Shown: piece by piece, positions 1 to 12,312 of the stretch
Layout of the letters: each line of letters opens with the position of its first letter
Position numbering within the stretch: position 1 is the stretch's first letter
Assembly: GCA_006503535.1 (NCBI GenBank)
Contig: QYRS01000005.1
Location: 2,356,001 to 2,420,000 of the forward strand
Length of the DNA: 64,000 nucleotides
Source: Arthrinium phaeospermum
Lineage: Eukaryota; Ascomycota; Sordariomycetes; Amphisphaeriales; Apiosporaceae
Direction: 5' to 3'
Notes under the pieces: generated by a model
Databases searched by the model: none
What the model saw: only the letters and a program-made list of their open reading frames with translations
What the model was told of the DNA's origin: nothing
Position numbers and translations under genes: made by a program

Positions 1-1469
1 TTAACATGGATACCCTCATACACACGATACTACCAAACCAGCAAAGCAGAGTAGCCTTGCCAAGGTCGGTCGATCACCGGTCAGTACATAGAAATAGAGC
101 CTGTGATAACTGTTTACATGCTTGGAAACGGGAAGCCCGTGATCTATACTTCCACTCACACATATCGCATATATACCCGATCTGGTCCTTTCAGGGACAT
201 ACTCGTAGCTCTAAATATGGGTACGGGCGAGATACTCATGTCACTTAAAGTGAACTCCTACTGCTTTCTAATGTTTTGGTATGTGTTTGAATTTTTTTCG
301 TAGATTTGGTTTCGTCCTACGAGGAGACTATATACAATTATTGATGGCTTTATTCGGCTGACGGAAAGGAAGCACTCGAGACGAACTAAGCCCACAGGAA
401 AGGAAAGGAGAAAAAAGAAGAGCAGATTGTGGAGAGAGAAGTAGGTAGAACGGCCTCCTTGGCGATAAATGGACACGAAACAGGTTTGTAGTCGTCGGTC
501 ATGCCCTGGATTCCGAGAAAGCGAGAAAGAAAAAACCCTCCCGTTCCCCAAACACCACCGCCCCCTCTCAACAACCTCCCTTCTTCTCCTCCTCCTCCCC
601 CCTGCGTGCGTGCGTTTTTACCTCGCGAGCTACTACCCCTTCCCCTCTTTGCCGGCGTGTGTGCAGTATAATGGGGTGGGTGTGTATTTCCCGACGATCC
701 CTCCTCGGCACACGCGCGTGTTTTTCCATCAGCCGCCGCGGCGTATTTCGCCTTGATTTCCCCTTGCCCTTCCATCCGGTCCATACCAACACCTCCCCCA
801 TCAAACTCCTGGATTAGACCTTGCCGCTCAGAAGAAAACGGGCATTTGGTTGAGGAGTAGTCCTCTTGGCGACTAAAAAAAGCAGGTCGCATGGCCCAAC
901 CACATAGACGCCTGTCACCGCAAAACGGCCCAAGACACCGCCTGGCTGGTTTTGGTAGTGAAAGAAAAATGAAATGATGACGCGTTTCCGGGTATATCCG
1001 GGATTCTCCCGTGACCGCCAGTTGCTGCGCTATGCCGTCCTTTTGCATGATGAAAAAATAAGAGAACTCCTGATTCTGCTGTGGAACGAACGAACGTATG
1101 GTATGGTATGACTGGGGTTGCAAGTGTATGACAAAGAAGATTGCAGTTTGCCCGGTAGGATTTCCGTGGCAATGCTGTTTATAAAATTTCGTTTGGTGCT
1201 AGGTCAAGCCATGTCCAAGAATCTATGAACTAGGTGCTGCCTATTCATATGCCGAGGCTAAGGATGGGGTAAGAACGCCAGTGTATGCCGTACAACAGAC
1301 GCTTTGCAAAACGAACTAAATCGATTTGGCAAATTGGGTTGAATGTATTGGGTAGTTACACGTCTCGCGGTTATGTCGGGACGTATGAGTCGTAAGTCGT
1401 CGATCATTATGTGTGCCACATAGAATACAGATCTTAGATTTTGGATGTCGAGTTCACTATTGGCCTGCT
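1..1469. other. Gene-poor left flank
   Basis: I see no gene here. Open frames on both strands (for example around 390-1120) are low-complexity translations of CT-rich sequence at 540-780 with no recognisable domain. This stretch lies beyond the 3' end of the phosphatase gene. Confidence 0.5.
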
Positions 1470-3899
1470 CTATAACACCTCATCAATAGATCGCACGATC
1501 GGCGTTTCTCCCTTCGTGGGAGGGCTTCTGGGGTCGACAGCTTCAGCAGGCCGCAAGTACGGGTCGAATGGATCCCGTGGAAACGTTTGTGCCCTCGGGG
1601 AGAAGAGGCCGTCGCTGGGCTCCTTGGGAGTTGGGGTACTTCCACAAACTTCATCCCTCCCATCTCACCGAACGAGTCGTGCAATGGATTGTTCGTCATT
1701 GTCTCGGCTCTAGGCGATAACAGAGCATCATCGTCAGGCAGACCTTGTGACATGTACGTGTCTTCATGGGTCGGTGCTTCGCCATGTCGGTTCAGCGACA
1801 TGGGTTCCTCACTTTCACCGAAATGTAGACGAGAGAACCCGAAACTTTGAATCCCTTGCGGGAAGCGGTGCGTTGCGAAACCTGGAGAGGGTGGAGGCTT
1901 CGATGCATCAGAAGGTGGAAAGCCAGGTGAAGGTGGCGGTCTGAAGGCATCGTTCGAGGGCGGAAAGCCTGGCGATGGTGGTGGCTGAAAGAAGGATGAA
2001 TTTTCGTGGCGGGAAAGAGGAGTCGCTCTCTGGTTCCAATAGCTTCGGTGGCTTAAGTACCCTTTCGTTGTCCACCGGGAACCGCCCAAACTTCCCGCGG
2101 TCGTTCTCGTCTTCTTTCTCGGACCAGGAGAAGCTGGATGGAGCCGAAGATGGGCCAGGTGATAGCTTCCAAGGAGGTCGGTGTAGACTTCACCCGACCA
2201 GGAACCGGGCTCTTCTCCGGGCTTTTGGGACGCCCCGACTCCGGGCTTTCATCTGGAAGAGGTGCGCTGAGAGGCTCTTGGGGGTGATCTCGATAGCATC
2301 AGCCGAAAGTGTGAGTCTGTGGTCGGACTCCGCCCATTCTTGACCCCAGCTGCAGACCGAGGCGGGAGCCTCTTCTTGGCAACTTCTTCTGGAAGTCCTG
2401 CAAGCAGTACATGAGACGCATGTTGGGGCTGATCCATCGGCTTTTAGACTGCGCAGCATAGTAGGCATCATTGACGCTCATGCCGGGGTTCTGGTAGAGA
2501 CCGTAGGCAATGAGACTGGCAGAGCGGCTGGCACCTTGCTGGCAGTGGATGAGCACTTCTTGCCCTCCTTGTCCGCTTCTCAATCATTTCGCAAAGCGTC
2601 ATTAGGTCGGTTGCGATATCGGTGTTGTGGTCCCATGGCATGTGAATGTATTCGGGCTCGTTGGGCGCATCCGTTGCTTTGGGGGTAGTGGGCGTATCCA
2701 TACGATCCTCCATCGGGGTATTCAAAGGCGGTTGCGAAACTGGCGGTCGAGACAGCAGTATCAGGAATTGGCGACTCCGCCTCGGCTCTTCCTTCGCTGA
2801 CTTCGATCCCGCGAAGGGGTTGGTTACTTCACGTGCAACGTTGATCACAACGTCGAACTTGGCGGCCTCAGTTGCAGTCGGCTCCAGATAAAGATAAAGT
2901 TATCATCGTAGATGGCGATTGGACCATCGGGGTAGCCGGGGGATTTCTGGTCCTCGTTCCCTTCGCTCTCATCGCGGAATGGCTCCATGTCCATACGGTT
3001 GGCAACTTGAGATCTGATGGGCGAAGAAGACTCTTCCTCTGGGATCGGTTCGTCAAAGGTGGCTTTGGGGATGGAATGCTTGGTCGGGGGCAGCAATTCT
3101 GATAGGCCCGACTCTCCTCTCTCTAAAACTGTAGGGAAAGTCATACCGCCAGCGGGACCAAAGGTAGCAGATTTCATGCCAGAGAGCATGTGAGGCGAAG
3201 ACGTCGAATGCTTGAGTGCCCGTCGCTGCAACATGGGCAGTGCGGGAGAGGCCGGCCTCGAGCAGGGTAGGGCGGATGCTTAGCCCGGCATTTAAACCTT
3301 GGGAATCCGTCTTGAGGCTGAGCTGGCTTGGCTTGCGCTTCATAGCGGGGATGGCCGGCTTTATGAATGAAGGGGAAGAGGGTTCGGAAACCAGATTCGA
3401 GGATAGCGCCTGGAATGGTGGCTGGATGGATAGGCCCTTCATGTTGCGCTCTTCTTGGGGACGGAGATGTCATTGGCCGCGGCAGGTCGGAGACGCGGTC
3501 GGTAACCGTGAGGGTGTTCATGTTAGATGATAGGCCCGATGACATACCAGAAAGTCCGCCAAACGTGGTCGCTGGGAAAGAGTTGAGGGGTATTAAGTTG
3601 ACAGGCGAATCGGGTGAGGAAGACGGTGATGGGTCAGAAAGGGAAGACGTATCCGTCGTCAGCGTTGTGGTGGGCGAAGAGTCGGCCGATTCTGAGTTTT
3701 GTGCGGAGGTGCTGTCATGTTGACGCTGTAAGTGATCTGCCCAGCGGTCGCAAATGCTGCTGCTGCTGTTGTGTTGGAGCTGAGCTGGAACCTGGGGTGC
3801 ACAAGCCGGCTCCATGTCCATCATCTTTGAGTCCACCATAGTAACCATTCCACTTCCACTTCCGTCGTACGTTTCGGCTTCGGGGTCCAGAATGGACAT
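1470..3899 (-). CDS. msg5: MSG5-like dual-specificity MAP kinase phosphatase, frameshifted as sequenced
   Basis: Seen: the minus strand reads as one phosphatase only if the frame is changed repeatedly. The N-terminal Ser/Thr-rich part starts at the ATG ending at 3899. A later part contains SPGYPDGPIAIYDDN. The catalytic loop HCQQGASRS is encoded at 2521-2547, followed by ISPNMRLMYCLQDFQKKL. A Pro-rich tail ends in the frame DPRSPPTKGETPIVRSIDEV with a stop at 1470-1472. Family knowledge: HCX5RS is the Cys-phosphatase P-loop; MSG5/CPP1-type enzymes dephosphorylate Thr and Tyr of mating and cell-integrity MAP kinases. Clear single-base shifts lie near 3435, 3225, 2890 and 2580, with more between 2400 and 2200 and one near 1590. 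None of the breaks looks like a GT-AG intron. Inference: either a recent pseudogene or uncorrected indel errors; residues on both sides of each break remain conserved, which favours sequence error. Family assignment is strong; functional status is unresolved. Confidence 0.75.
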
Positions 3900-6800
3900 G
3901 AATGAGGGGATTTGATCCTGTATACTCTGCGAGCCGCAGCCGACGGCATGTTTGGTCTCTCTATTAGTGGTCTCAGTTGGTCACCGCGATTGCACGCTCG
4001 GGTGGTCGCTAAATCGTTTCTTTTGCTAGAACCTTGTTGTTGAACTGGCGTTGTCTGCCAGACGAAGCGCGCAGGCCCTCGCGACCTGGATTAAATGTGT
4101 TGTAAAAGAAAAGCTATCCAATGAATGTAGTGGTGGATAGACAAGGGCGATAGCCTGACTGTGGACAGCGCTGCTGAATCCTGTGCTTGTTGTTCTTCTT
4201 TCGTCCGTCTTCTTCCTCTCGAGTGGCCCGTTCTCGTTCGACTCGGGCGTTGATGAAAATTACTAAAAGCGGAGGAAAGAGAAGAGGGCGAGAAGTTGGC
4301 GTAAATAGAAGTGAGAATGGATGGTTGCAAAGTTGGGGGGCGGACGGTGACGGGGGGTTGATTGTTGTCGTTTCCACGCAACCACTATCGCATGGCAGCA
4401 ATTGGCTGTCAGCACCTTGAACCAGAAACCGCAAGTACCATAATAGATACAGCACAAGTAATGAAGAAGACTCAGGAAGGGGGGGGTGCGGGCGGTTATG
4501 GACGAGACGAAGCGTCCGAGAGTCTTGTCGCTTACAAGTAAAATGCGGGTGGATTGAAAGGAAGATCGTTTGGGTTCTGACAGGTTTGACAGGAAGAAAG
4601 AGAGGTTTGTAGGGGAGGCGGTAGAGAAACAGAAAACCGGCAGACGGTGACAGTACGTGCAGTACAGGCCTGACACAGGGCAATCTCTGTGTGAAGTATC
4701 TGCGTGTGTGTCTGTGTCTGGGTAAGGAAAGTAAAGTCTGGGGAAAAGACAACAGCGCGGGAGGAACAAGGAAGGGAAAGCGGGCGGGCGGCTTTTCCAG
4801 TTTGGTGTCGCGGTACCGAATCAACGATATCCAATCCAGTCCAACCAATTGTCCTGCGCTTCAAGTCACTTTTAGTAGTATTCCAATGAAAGACCGAGGG
4901 AACTAGAAGAATGGGATTGAATTTAGGCCCATTGCTACCACTTTGTAAGAGGGAAGTACAAGGGTCGTCTTAGCGACAATGGCGGGTCTCAGGTACCCCC
5001 CGAGTACAGCCACCCACCGTTTGATGACTGCTGTTCGGTATTGACACATTTTGGCAAGACAACCCAAGGATTCCTTCTGCTCAAGGCGATTATTATTAGA
5101 TTCTCGACCGCCTACCCATTCCTGATCAACACGATTCCTCCTGCCAACTCTATCAGCCCAAGAGTCGAGACTCTACAAGGGGGAAGAGAGAGAGAGAGAG
5201 TTCGATCAGATTTCAAGGTTAGGTATTAGCTGGTTCTTTAGGTAACCCGTCGCCTTCGACCGTTTGGCCAGGCTTGACGTGCGAACGGTACACAACCTAT
5301 GACTTCGCTGGTTTCAGGGTATGCACGCCCACAAGATCAAATGGGCTTCTTGGCTCTTGCGGATCTGATTAGGCGGTAGCCGTAGTGGTTTTCTCCCAAG
5401 ATTCTACAGATTATGATTGTCTTCATCTCACCCTCGGCAATGCCCAGCGTTGGTTACCTGCCAGAGCCGAATGACAGAATACCTACCTACCAAGAGAGAC
5501 GATGACGGCCAGTGCCGTTAGGACGAGACATACCCTCGAGGTACAAGGGCTACTGGCAATTACGCAAGTCTTGCCTCTCCGGGGAAATCCTCCTCTCCCC
5601 TACAAGTAAGCAGGAACCAAGGCCTGGAGGAAATCAACCAAGGACTCTAGACTGGAGGAGGCCTAATTTGGGCTGCCGCTGTTCATGGAGAGTACATGAA
5701 CTGTACCGCTGCAACCCAGACTAAATTAGCGGATGGGAAGTACAGGCGGATGCCACCCAGCAAGCAAGAATAAACCCTCCCCCCTGCCCGCTAGTCCAGG
5801 TTGCGTTTTGCGAAACCTGCAAGTTTCTATTTTTAAAAAGAACGGCGCTACCGCTGACGAATCACAACCCGTCACCCAAATTTGGACTCTGCAGATAATT
5901 TCGCAAATGCCAACATCTTCGCCGCCGCCGTGGATGCGCCGGCTTGGTATTCGTACGGGGGCGGCGAATTGGAGTATTGGGATGCGGATATGGACTCCTG
6001 AGCTCCTCGGCTCGAAGCTGGTGGCAATATTCTCTTCGCTGAGCCTCATGATCCAGAAAAGTCCAGCAGTTGGTAACTTAAAGTGGTATGGCCGTCCGTA
6101 TGGAACAATTCTGCGTACGAATCCAGCACGCACGCATCTACTGTAGATTATTGTACAGCCAGCCCATCGCCGCCGTTGGGAGGCAGTGCCAGTGCGTCTA
6201 GCTTCCTTGCTCGCCGCCAAACAAGTCGGCTTTGGGGACTTTTTTAGAACGTGCAGCCGCTCAACTTGTCAACAGCATCAGCTGGGTCGCTATTCGTCCT
6301 GTGCGCTGATGTAGTCGTGCGCTACTCCGTACTACATACAATATACACGTAGCAAGAGCAACTGTTGCTGTCGTGTTTGGCTACAGATTCCCCATCGCAT
6401 CAGATGGGTTTTCCCAGTTCCCAGTTCACCCGGCCAATTGGTATTTGTTTGTTTGGCGGTCTATATGCATCCTGCTATTACCTTATTTTCGAAGCATGTT
6501 CACGTCAGCTCAAGCCTATTGCTTCCTCGTCGCCCAACTCTCGTTTGCGCCGGGCCAGGGACCCCCGGACGGCCGCAAGCGACCAACATATGCACACGCG
6601 CTTCTCTAATGGCACGACTCAGGGCGTTCTGGGCACACTCTCTGCCTATGGGATGAAACCAAAACAGGAGCCGTTCAAGGAATCGATCCTCTTGGTCAAT
6701 CAGGGCGGGCTCGTATCCTCTTCCGTTTCTTTTCAGCCTCATTGTTCCATTGCCATTCACCATCGGCGCGGATTGTTTGAAACGGCCGCTAGTCAGTTTC

Positions 6801-8180
6801 TCCAATGAGCCGCGAGGGCATGCTTGATTGAGCGCAACGGCAACAACTCTACGGGCTCGATAGACGCCAACCACCCTCCCGGCAGCTAGGTACACGATCT
6901 CTTAAACCTGTTGTCCGCGTCTAATTGTGGCTACTCGATATCGTCAGATTCTAGCTGGTTCCGAAAGTGGTGATGTTGCCCGTGGACAATGCTCACGTGG
7001 AGATCCGCTTGGTCGCTCAAGTGACATCGTCAGGTAGACTGGCTACTGGGTTGTTTTACCTCCATGGCAGTCGTGTCTCAAATTCAGATTGTAGGAGCCG
7101 CATTTCCAACTTAACCCCCCTGCACCAAAATTACGTTGATATCCTGTTGAGCAACAACAAAGCATCTGCGAAATGCAGTTCAGTCAACAGTATCCGCAGC
7201 CACTGCAGGAAAGAAAAAACGCTTCTCGCCAGCATTTCGTCGCTGCCCGTCTGTTGTTGCCTATCAGGGCAATACCAGCGTGCGGGATGTTTCAGCTTCC
7301 CGTCAGGTCCTGTCATCAAATCCACGTCAACCTTCTCCTGACAATCACTTCTCCTCTTTTGAAGTTTTGACACAAGCGTACACAGCCTTTTGCCATGCAC
7401 TGTCAACCAGTACTGAGTACGTCAGCCGCCTGCCTCTGTAAACTCTGCCATTGATGGGGAAAAACAACGGCTTTGAGCACTGAGCCTTCCTCGAATTTGC
7501 GCGGTGCTAAGCCTCGTTGGCTTGCTACTCGGGGCCTACACAATACCCACTCGACGATTCCTCCGAGGTGGAGATGAAAGTCTGTACTCGTGCTGTACGG
7601 TCGCATTCAAAATGGCATGGTCGTTTGGAAGTGGGCCGTAGGCTATTCTGGCGCCGGTGCTTGGCGGATTCTGAAACACGGACGAGGGAGTTGGTTGCTC
7701 ATCCCCTCCCCCTTGGCGAGTTGGCTTTGCAGCTGCAGCCAGCAGCAGTTGCAGCACACTCACTTTTCACCCTCCCTCCGTCCCAGCAACCCCTCCCTGC
7801 CTCCTCCTCTCGAGCGGCCCTGACCGCAATATGGCTCCAACGTCCATCCATGCCGGGAAAGGAGGATAAGCTAAACACCACAGCGCATATGCGTGTGATG
7901 GAAATACTCGCGCATCACAACAGGTGTGGGCGATGCTCCAAAACGAAATGCTCATGCGGCCACCGGCCCAGATGATCTGCCCACCATCCGCACATTTGTA
8001 GTTTGCCCATTTTTGCATGATAATGCTTGGGGGGCCTCATCTTCGCGTATTCTGCTGATCAGAGGATGGATCTGCCTCGATTATGCGAGCCGATCACCGA
8101 TCACAGCTCCTTTTAGCATTCACCGCGAACAACCACTGCAGCAAATCAAGACCCAGGGGCGCTTCATTGATCGGGTCGAG
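3900..8180. other. Gene-poor stretch
   Basis: I find no supported gene. The stretch contains the presumed promoter of the phosphatase gene (3.9-5.0 kb, with CT-rich tracts) and a short GA-dinucleotide run at about 5184-5200. Open frames at 5733-6146 and 6365-6808 have no recognisable motifs or plausible gene structure. Confidence 0.45.
5184..5200. repeat. GA dinucleotide microsatellite
   Basis: A short, nearly pure run of alternating G and A on the plus strand. No function is inferred. Confidence 0.6.
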
Positions 8181-8189
8181 TTGACTTTT

Positions 8190-9480
8190 CAGCGTATCCA
8201 GCGCGTACGTGTCCTAGGGCTGGCCAGACCTAAGCTTACGAACTTTTGGTGGCCCAGCAACATTGTTGTTCTGGTCAGCCAGCAAATCATCACGGGCAAT
8301 TCGTGACAGGGTGTCGAAACCCCCAACCCGATCTCATAATAGGCATCATTAGGGTCGCGTGTCTTTCGAGCTGGTGTGCCATTATTGCCTCCAGCTCGGC
8401 ATCCACTGCCTGGCCTGTCCCGCCTTCCGCGTGGTCTACTATTCGTACCGCAACCCGGCAGCTTGGGCAACCGATCTTGGAGAGAAAAGGTCGTAGCCAG
8501 GTCGTAGCCATCGACGAACTGACTGTAAACTTGGCCGAAGTAGGAAACGGCTTCATTAGCTCGTGGATCGTGAATCGGAACACCCACAAGTCTCACGCAC
8601 CGGAGCTCCGTGCACGGCGGTTGGGTTCCCACTTGCCATAGTCCGGTCCACCTGAGCCGCCGTTGGTGGCCAAGACCTCCATGCTTTTTTTGCCTTGACT
8701 AGCAACACGTAGTCCGCCTCTTCCGGGGTAACATCGCAACCAAGTCACATCGTGTTCGCGACCATGTCCGGCTCCGGCGTACGTCCAAGGCATAAACCTC
8801 ACTTAATTGCTGCGAAATGCTACGTTGGTTGCAAGATTGTAAACTGTATCGGTCTTTCCTCCGTGGTCCAGGATCAAATCTTGGTTGCGAGCTGCCTCCA
8901 ACCTTGACTCGGAGGGTGATGGCCGGCTTTCAGGACAAATCGAACACCATTCTGTATTTTCGGCGATGCTTTTTGGATGCCGTGTAGCAAATACCCCATG
9001 GCTCCTCTGCCCTTCCGAGTACTTGGTACCATTCACCAACTCCTGCCAGTTTCCCATCGTCGTTGCTATCACGGAGATTCGGTGTAAACCCGAGGGTTCT
9101 ATTCGCGTGAGATTTGGTCACGTAGCTAGCAGTGGTTTCTCTTGACCAGTACTCCGTAATGCGGTACAAATAGACGACGACACCCGAGTCATGTCTGTTC
9201 CAGTTGTTTCCGTTGCAGAATCCACCGACGCCTTTCCACCCCAACATCCAATGTCACCTTTCGGAAGCACTGATCGCCTAAACTGAATATCTACATATTG
9301 GTGACAACTCGAACGTAGACGGACGGAGAAACTTGGGAATGATGGAGACGAATTCGTATCGCTTGATGCTTGCCTATGCCTACACCGTCGAACTGAATAT
9401 GACAGGTCCGATACTCGCCGCCCATACTGGTTACTCGAACCCTCCAAGGTCACACTGACAGCTAAAAATATCATCTTCCC
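8190..9480 (-). pseudogene. Decayed gene resembling FG-GAP/VCBS repeat proteins
   Basis: Seen: minus-strand fragments in different frames give TPNLRDSNDDGKLAG, VGEWYQVLG, GHGREHDVTW, then CDVTPEEADYVLLV in another frame, and NGGSGGPDYGKWEPN. Family knowledge: fungal extracellular proteins with FG-GAP/VCBS repeats alternate a calcium-binding-like D-x-[ND]-x-D-G-x-x-D-Y strand with segments such as NGG...W.P.G. Inference: these fragments fit about two such repeats that have lost their frame. Stops and frame changes occur throughout, no clean start was found, and the acidic loops are eroded. It could also be an unrelated degraded coding sequence. Because nearby genes in the first 16 kb also carry indels, part of the damage could be sequencing error. 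Confidence 0.35.
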
Positions 9481-12312
9481 TTCGACTTCGAAACATTCCG
9501 ATATTGTGCAGGTGAACTAGCCTTCTTCGATCTTATCACACCAATGGTGGTATTGCAGCTTGCTCGCCTCAGGGGTCCTGCATACTTATATTAAAAGGGA
9601 TATCCAGGTTGCCAGGCTTCCAACGGCATGGCGATGGCGTTTGATCTTCGCCAGGCCAGGCCTAAGCCCGAGGCCGTGCAATTGGACAGAAACTGTCACT
9701 CCTTACTGGCAGTAGGGGTCAGATCAGTACCTAGCGCGCAGCCACTAAAAGCGAGGAAGACGACTCCCTGCCGTCGGCGCGGCTGGCAGCTGGTGATGGC
9801 AAGCCCCTGCGAGAACGAACTGGTCAAGTCTCTTCGAGATTATTACTGTATTAGTAGTATCCGTTTCTTCCACTGCTGAAGCCCCGAGTAAATGGAATGA
9901 TTCAGACAGGTGTATCGACGGAGAAAGTACGTTTATTCCTGTAGCCGCTTGATGGTGTTTACTTTCTGGATGATGGCTGCATGGGGAGCCAATACCGGTA
10001 CGGCGGTTCTGCTATTCTCTTGCCTTGGTTGCATGGGGTACATCGAACTCGAAGGGCGATGTAGAGTCCCAGTGTGATGTTGGTGATCGGGGATTTATGC
10101 CGATAAGCCTGTCTGCCTACCTGCCAGTCCACGGTTAACTGCACATATCTCCTTGACCTACGAGCAGTACCACGAGTACAAGCAGTATAGAGAAACGCTG
10201 ACAGCTCGAATCAGAGCTAAACGTGGTGTTGTGTACGTAGAGATAGACTTATCAGCTGAATCCTGGGTTCTGCTGCCGCGGGCTCAGTGGCGTTTCGGCT
10301 GAGGATGCGCTTCATCTCTTATTAGTGGATCCCATCTATACCCCGGAACCTTTGACGTTGGGTGCTTGGTATTCTATCACGTACAAGGCTATATATTCCC
10401 GGTTGTCGGACTGCATCTTTATTGTCGGTTAAGTTATTACTGTGGCAGATCGATTGCATCCTTATTTACATGGCATTGTGGCTAGTGGGAAGAAGTGGGT
10501 TTGAAACCTGATCGTCCTTCCCAAGATCCCCATGAGGAAACCCAATCTTTGCCCGCCTCCTCCTCCTGAGAGCAGATGAGGATTTGTACGGAGTAGTGGC
10601 ACCCATTTGCCATACATACTGTGCTTGATGTGTGTGAGCAGCTTTCTGGTTGGCCAATGCTGTGCATATGTCTATGTGCAGGGCGATATCCGAGCTCAAC
10701 CCCACGCCAGCGCGCCCTCCGACTTGCTTTTCCGACCCTCTTGCCCTTAGAAGCGGTGCAACTCGCACGATGCACCTTGAACGAGGCGTTTGACTTGGAC
10801 CGGCCTCTGCACGAGTGTGTCCGGCGCACTGCCCGAGAGGCCCGATATTACGCAAGCCGCCCAGCAGGGGGCATACAGGCCTCTCACTGGACGGGGTTGG
10901 GATGTTTATCTCGATATCCTAATAAGAATCCGAGATCAACAAACAGAGGGTTGGGGGACAAGTCACCAATGCAGCATTGCCGGCCTATAATAACACCACA
11001 ACTGCATCGCAAAAGGCATTGATCGTGTGCAAAAAAGTCTCCATCCGGGCCACGCCATGCTCCCCAGTCCCGATGCCAAGTGGAGTGTGAAGCGACATCT
11101 TCATCGAGGCCAGCTCTTTTAGTCACCTCTTAGGCTCAATTGGGTACGAGTAGCTGCCCGCCAACTTATAAGTAAAGTGGTGCCATCCCCATAGCACCCA
11201 GACTGGCAGATGCTGAGGCAGCCGTCGACCGGGGAGATTAACGGGATGTCCAGTCAACTCTCGTCATGAGTCGGAAACCCAACCTTGCATGCTCACAATC
11301 AAACAGAAGCATGAATGTACATTTGACGCGAGAGAGATACATCAGTCCATCATACTTTCAACGTACCACTCCCACACCAGCTTCGTAGCCAAGATAGCCC
11401 TTGCCTAAAGGTTAAAAAGAGTTTAGTCGAGAAGAGAAGCCGAAAGGGAATGCGACGGTTGTAGAGAACCCCTCCCTCTCTCTCTTGCCAGTCCAACCTA
11501 CATCGTAGATCGCCGACAGAGAGAGAGGGCGAGATCATTCCTCAAAAAACCTCTTTTCGATCGAACGACCTGAGCGCAGCGCAGCAAAAGAGAGAGAAAG
11601 TCTGTCACTTTCACGTCGTCGTCCCCATGTCATGACCGTGACATTCTGACTGCCCTTGTCCACGAACAGACCCCCAATCCTACCTAGTCGTTACGACACT
11701 GCTGCATATCGGGGCTTTCCTGTCGAATGGGACAATTTGACCAGGCACGCTCGCTTGTGTGATCAAATATCTCCTATCTATCTTTACTCGCGTCGACAAG
11801 ACGAACAGAAGAAGAAGAGAAAAAACCACTTTCCGGACGTGTGTAAACCGTCTTGTCATTTGTTCTTTTTTCTCCCTTCCCCTCTTCCCGTGCATAGTTA
11901 TTGGGTGGTGACAGTGTCGACAAACTTTCTTATTCTGCTCTGTTGAAATCTCGTCGCCCGTTCTCCGTGCAAATACCCACACCGAGAACGCCTATATTAC
12001 CCATCTGCTGGAAGCACTTACCACAGAGGCTGGCCTGAGCCCCCCCATTTTCCATGGATGGCCTGGCCGCAACCACCCAATCCCCAAAGCTCGAGCAATG
12101 CCAGAAACCGCCAACTCCACTAATCCCCCGAATAATAATCAAAATCCTAGGGGACGTTATTAAGGAATCCACGCGCAGTAAATTCGAGCTCATTAGAGGG
12201 TTCGGATGAGCAGAAAAAGAGAAGGGCAAAAGGGCAACAGGCCAGTAAAAAAAGAGGACCAGGGGTGCATTGCATTGAGAAGGCGAATTGGGGGAACAGT
12301 GCACGCAGAATC
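9481..12312. other. Gene-poor stretch and likely promoter of the downstream gene
   Basis: No gene is supported. The open frames at 10466-11126 lack motifs. CT- and GA-rich tracts at 11450-11540 and 11860-11900 and the final 300 bases before 12313 are plausible 5' regulatory or untranslated sequence for the next gene. Confidence 0.4.

Noticed and set aside
386..1123. 245-codon minus-strand frame at the left end
   Set aside because: Low-complexity translation of CT-rich sequence, competing frames overlap, no domain.
5733..6146. 137-codon plus-strand frame; another frame here reads NIFAAAVDAPAWYSYGGGEL
   Set aside because: It looks faintly protein-like but stops soon and no family could be named.
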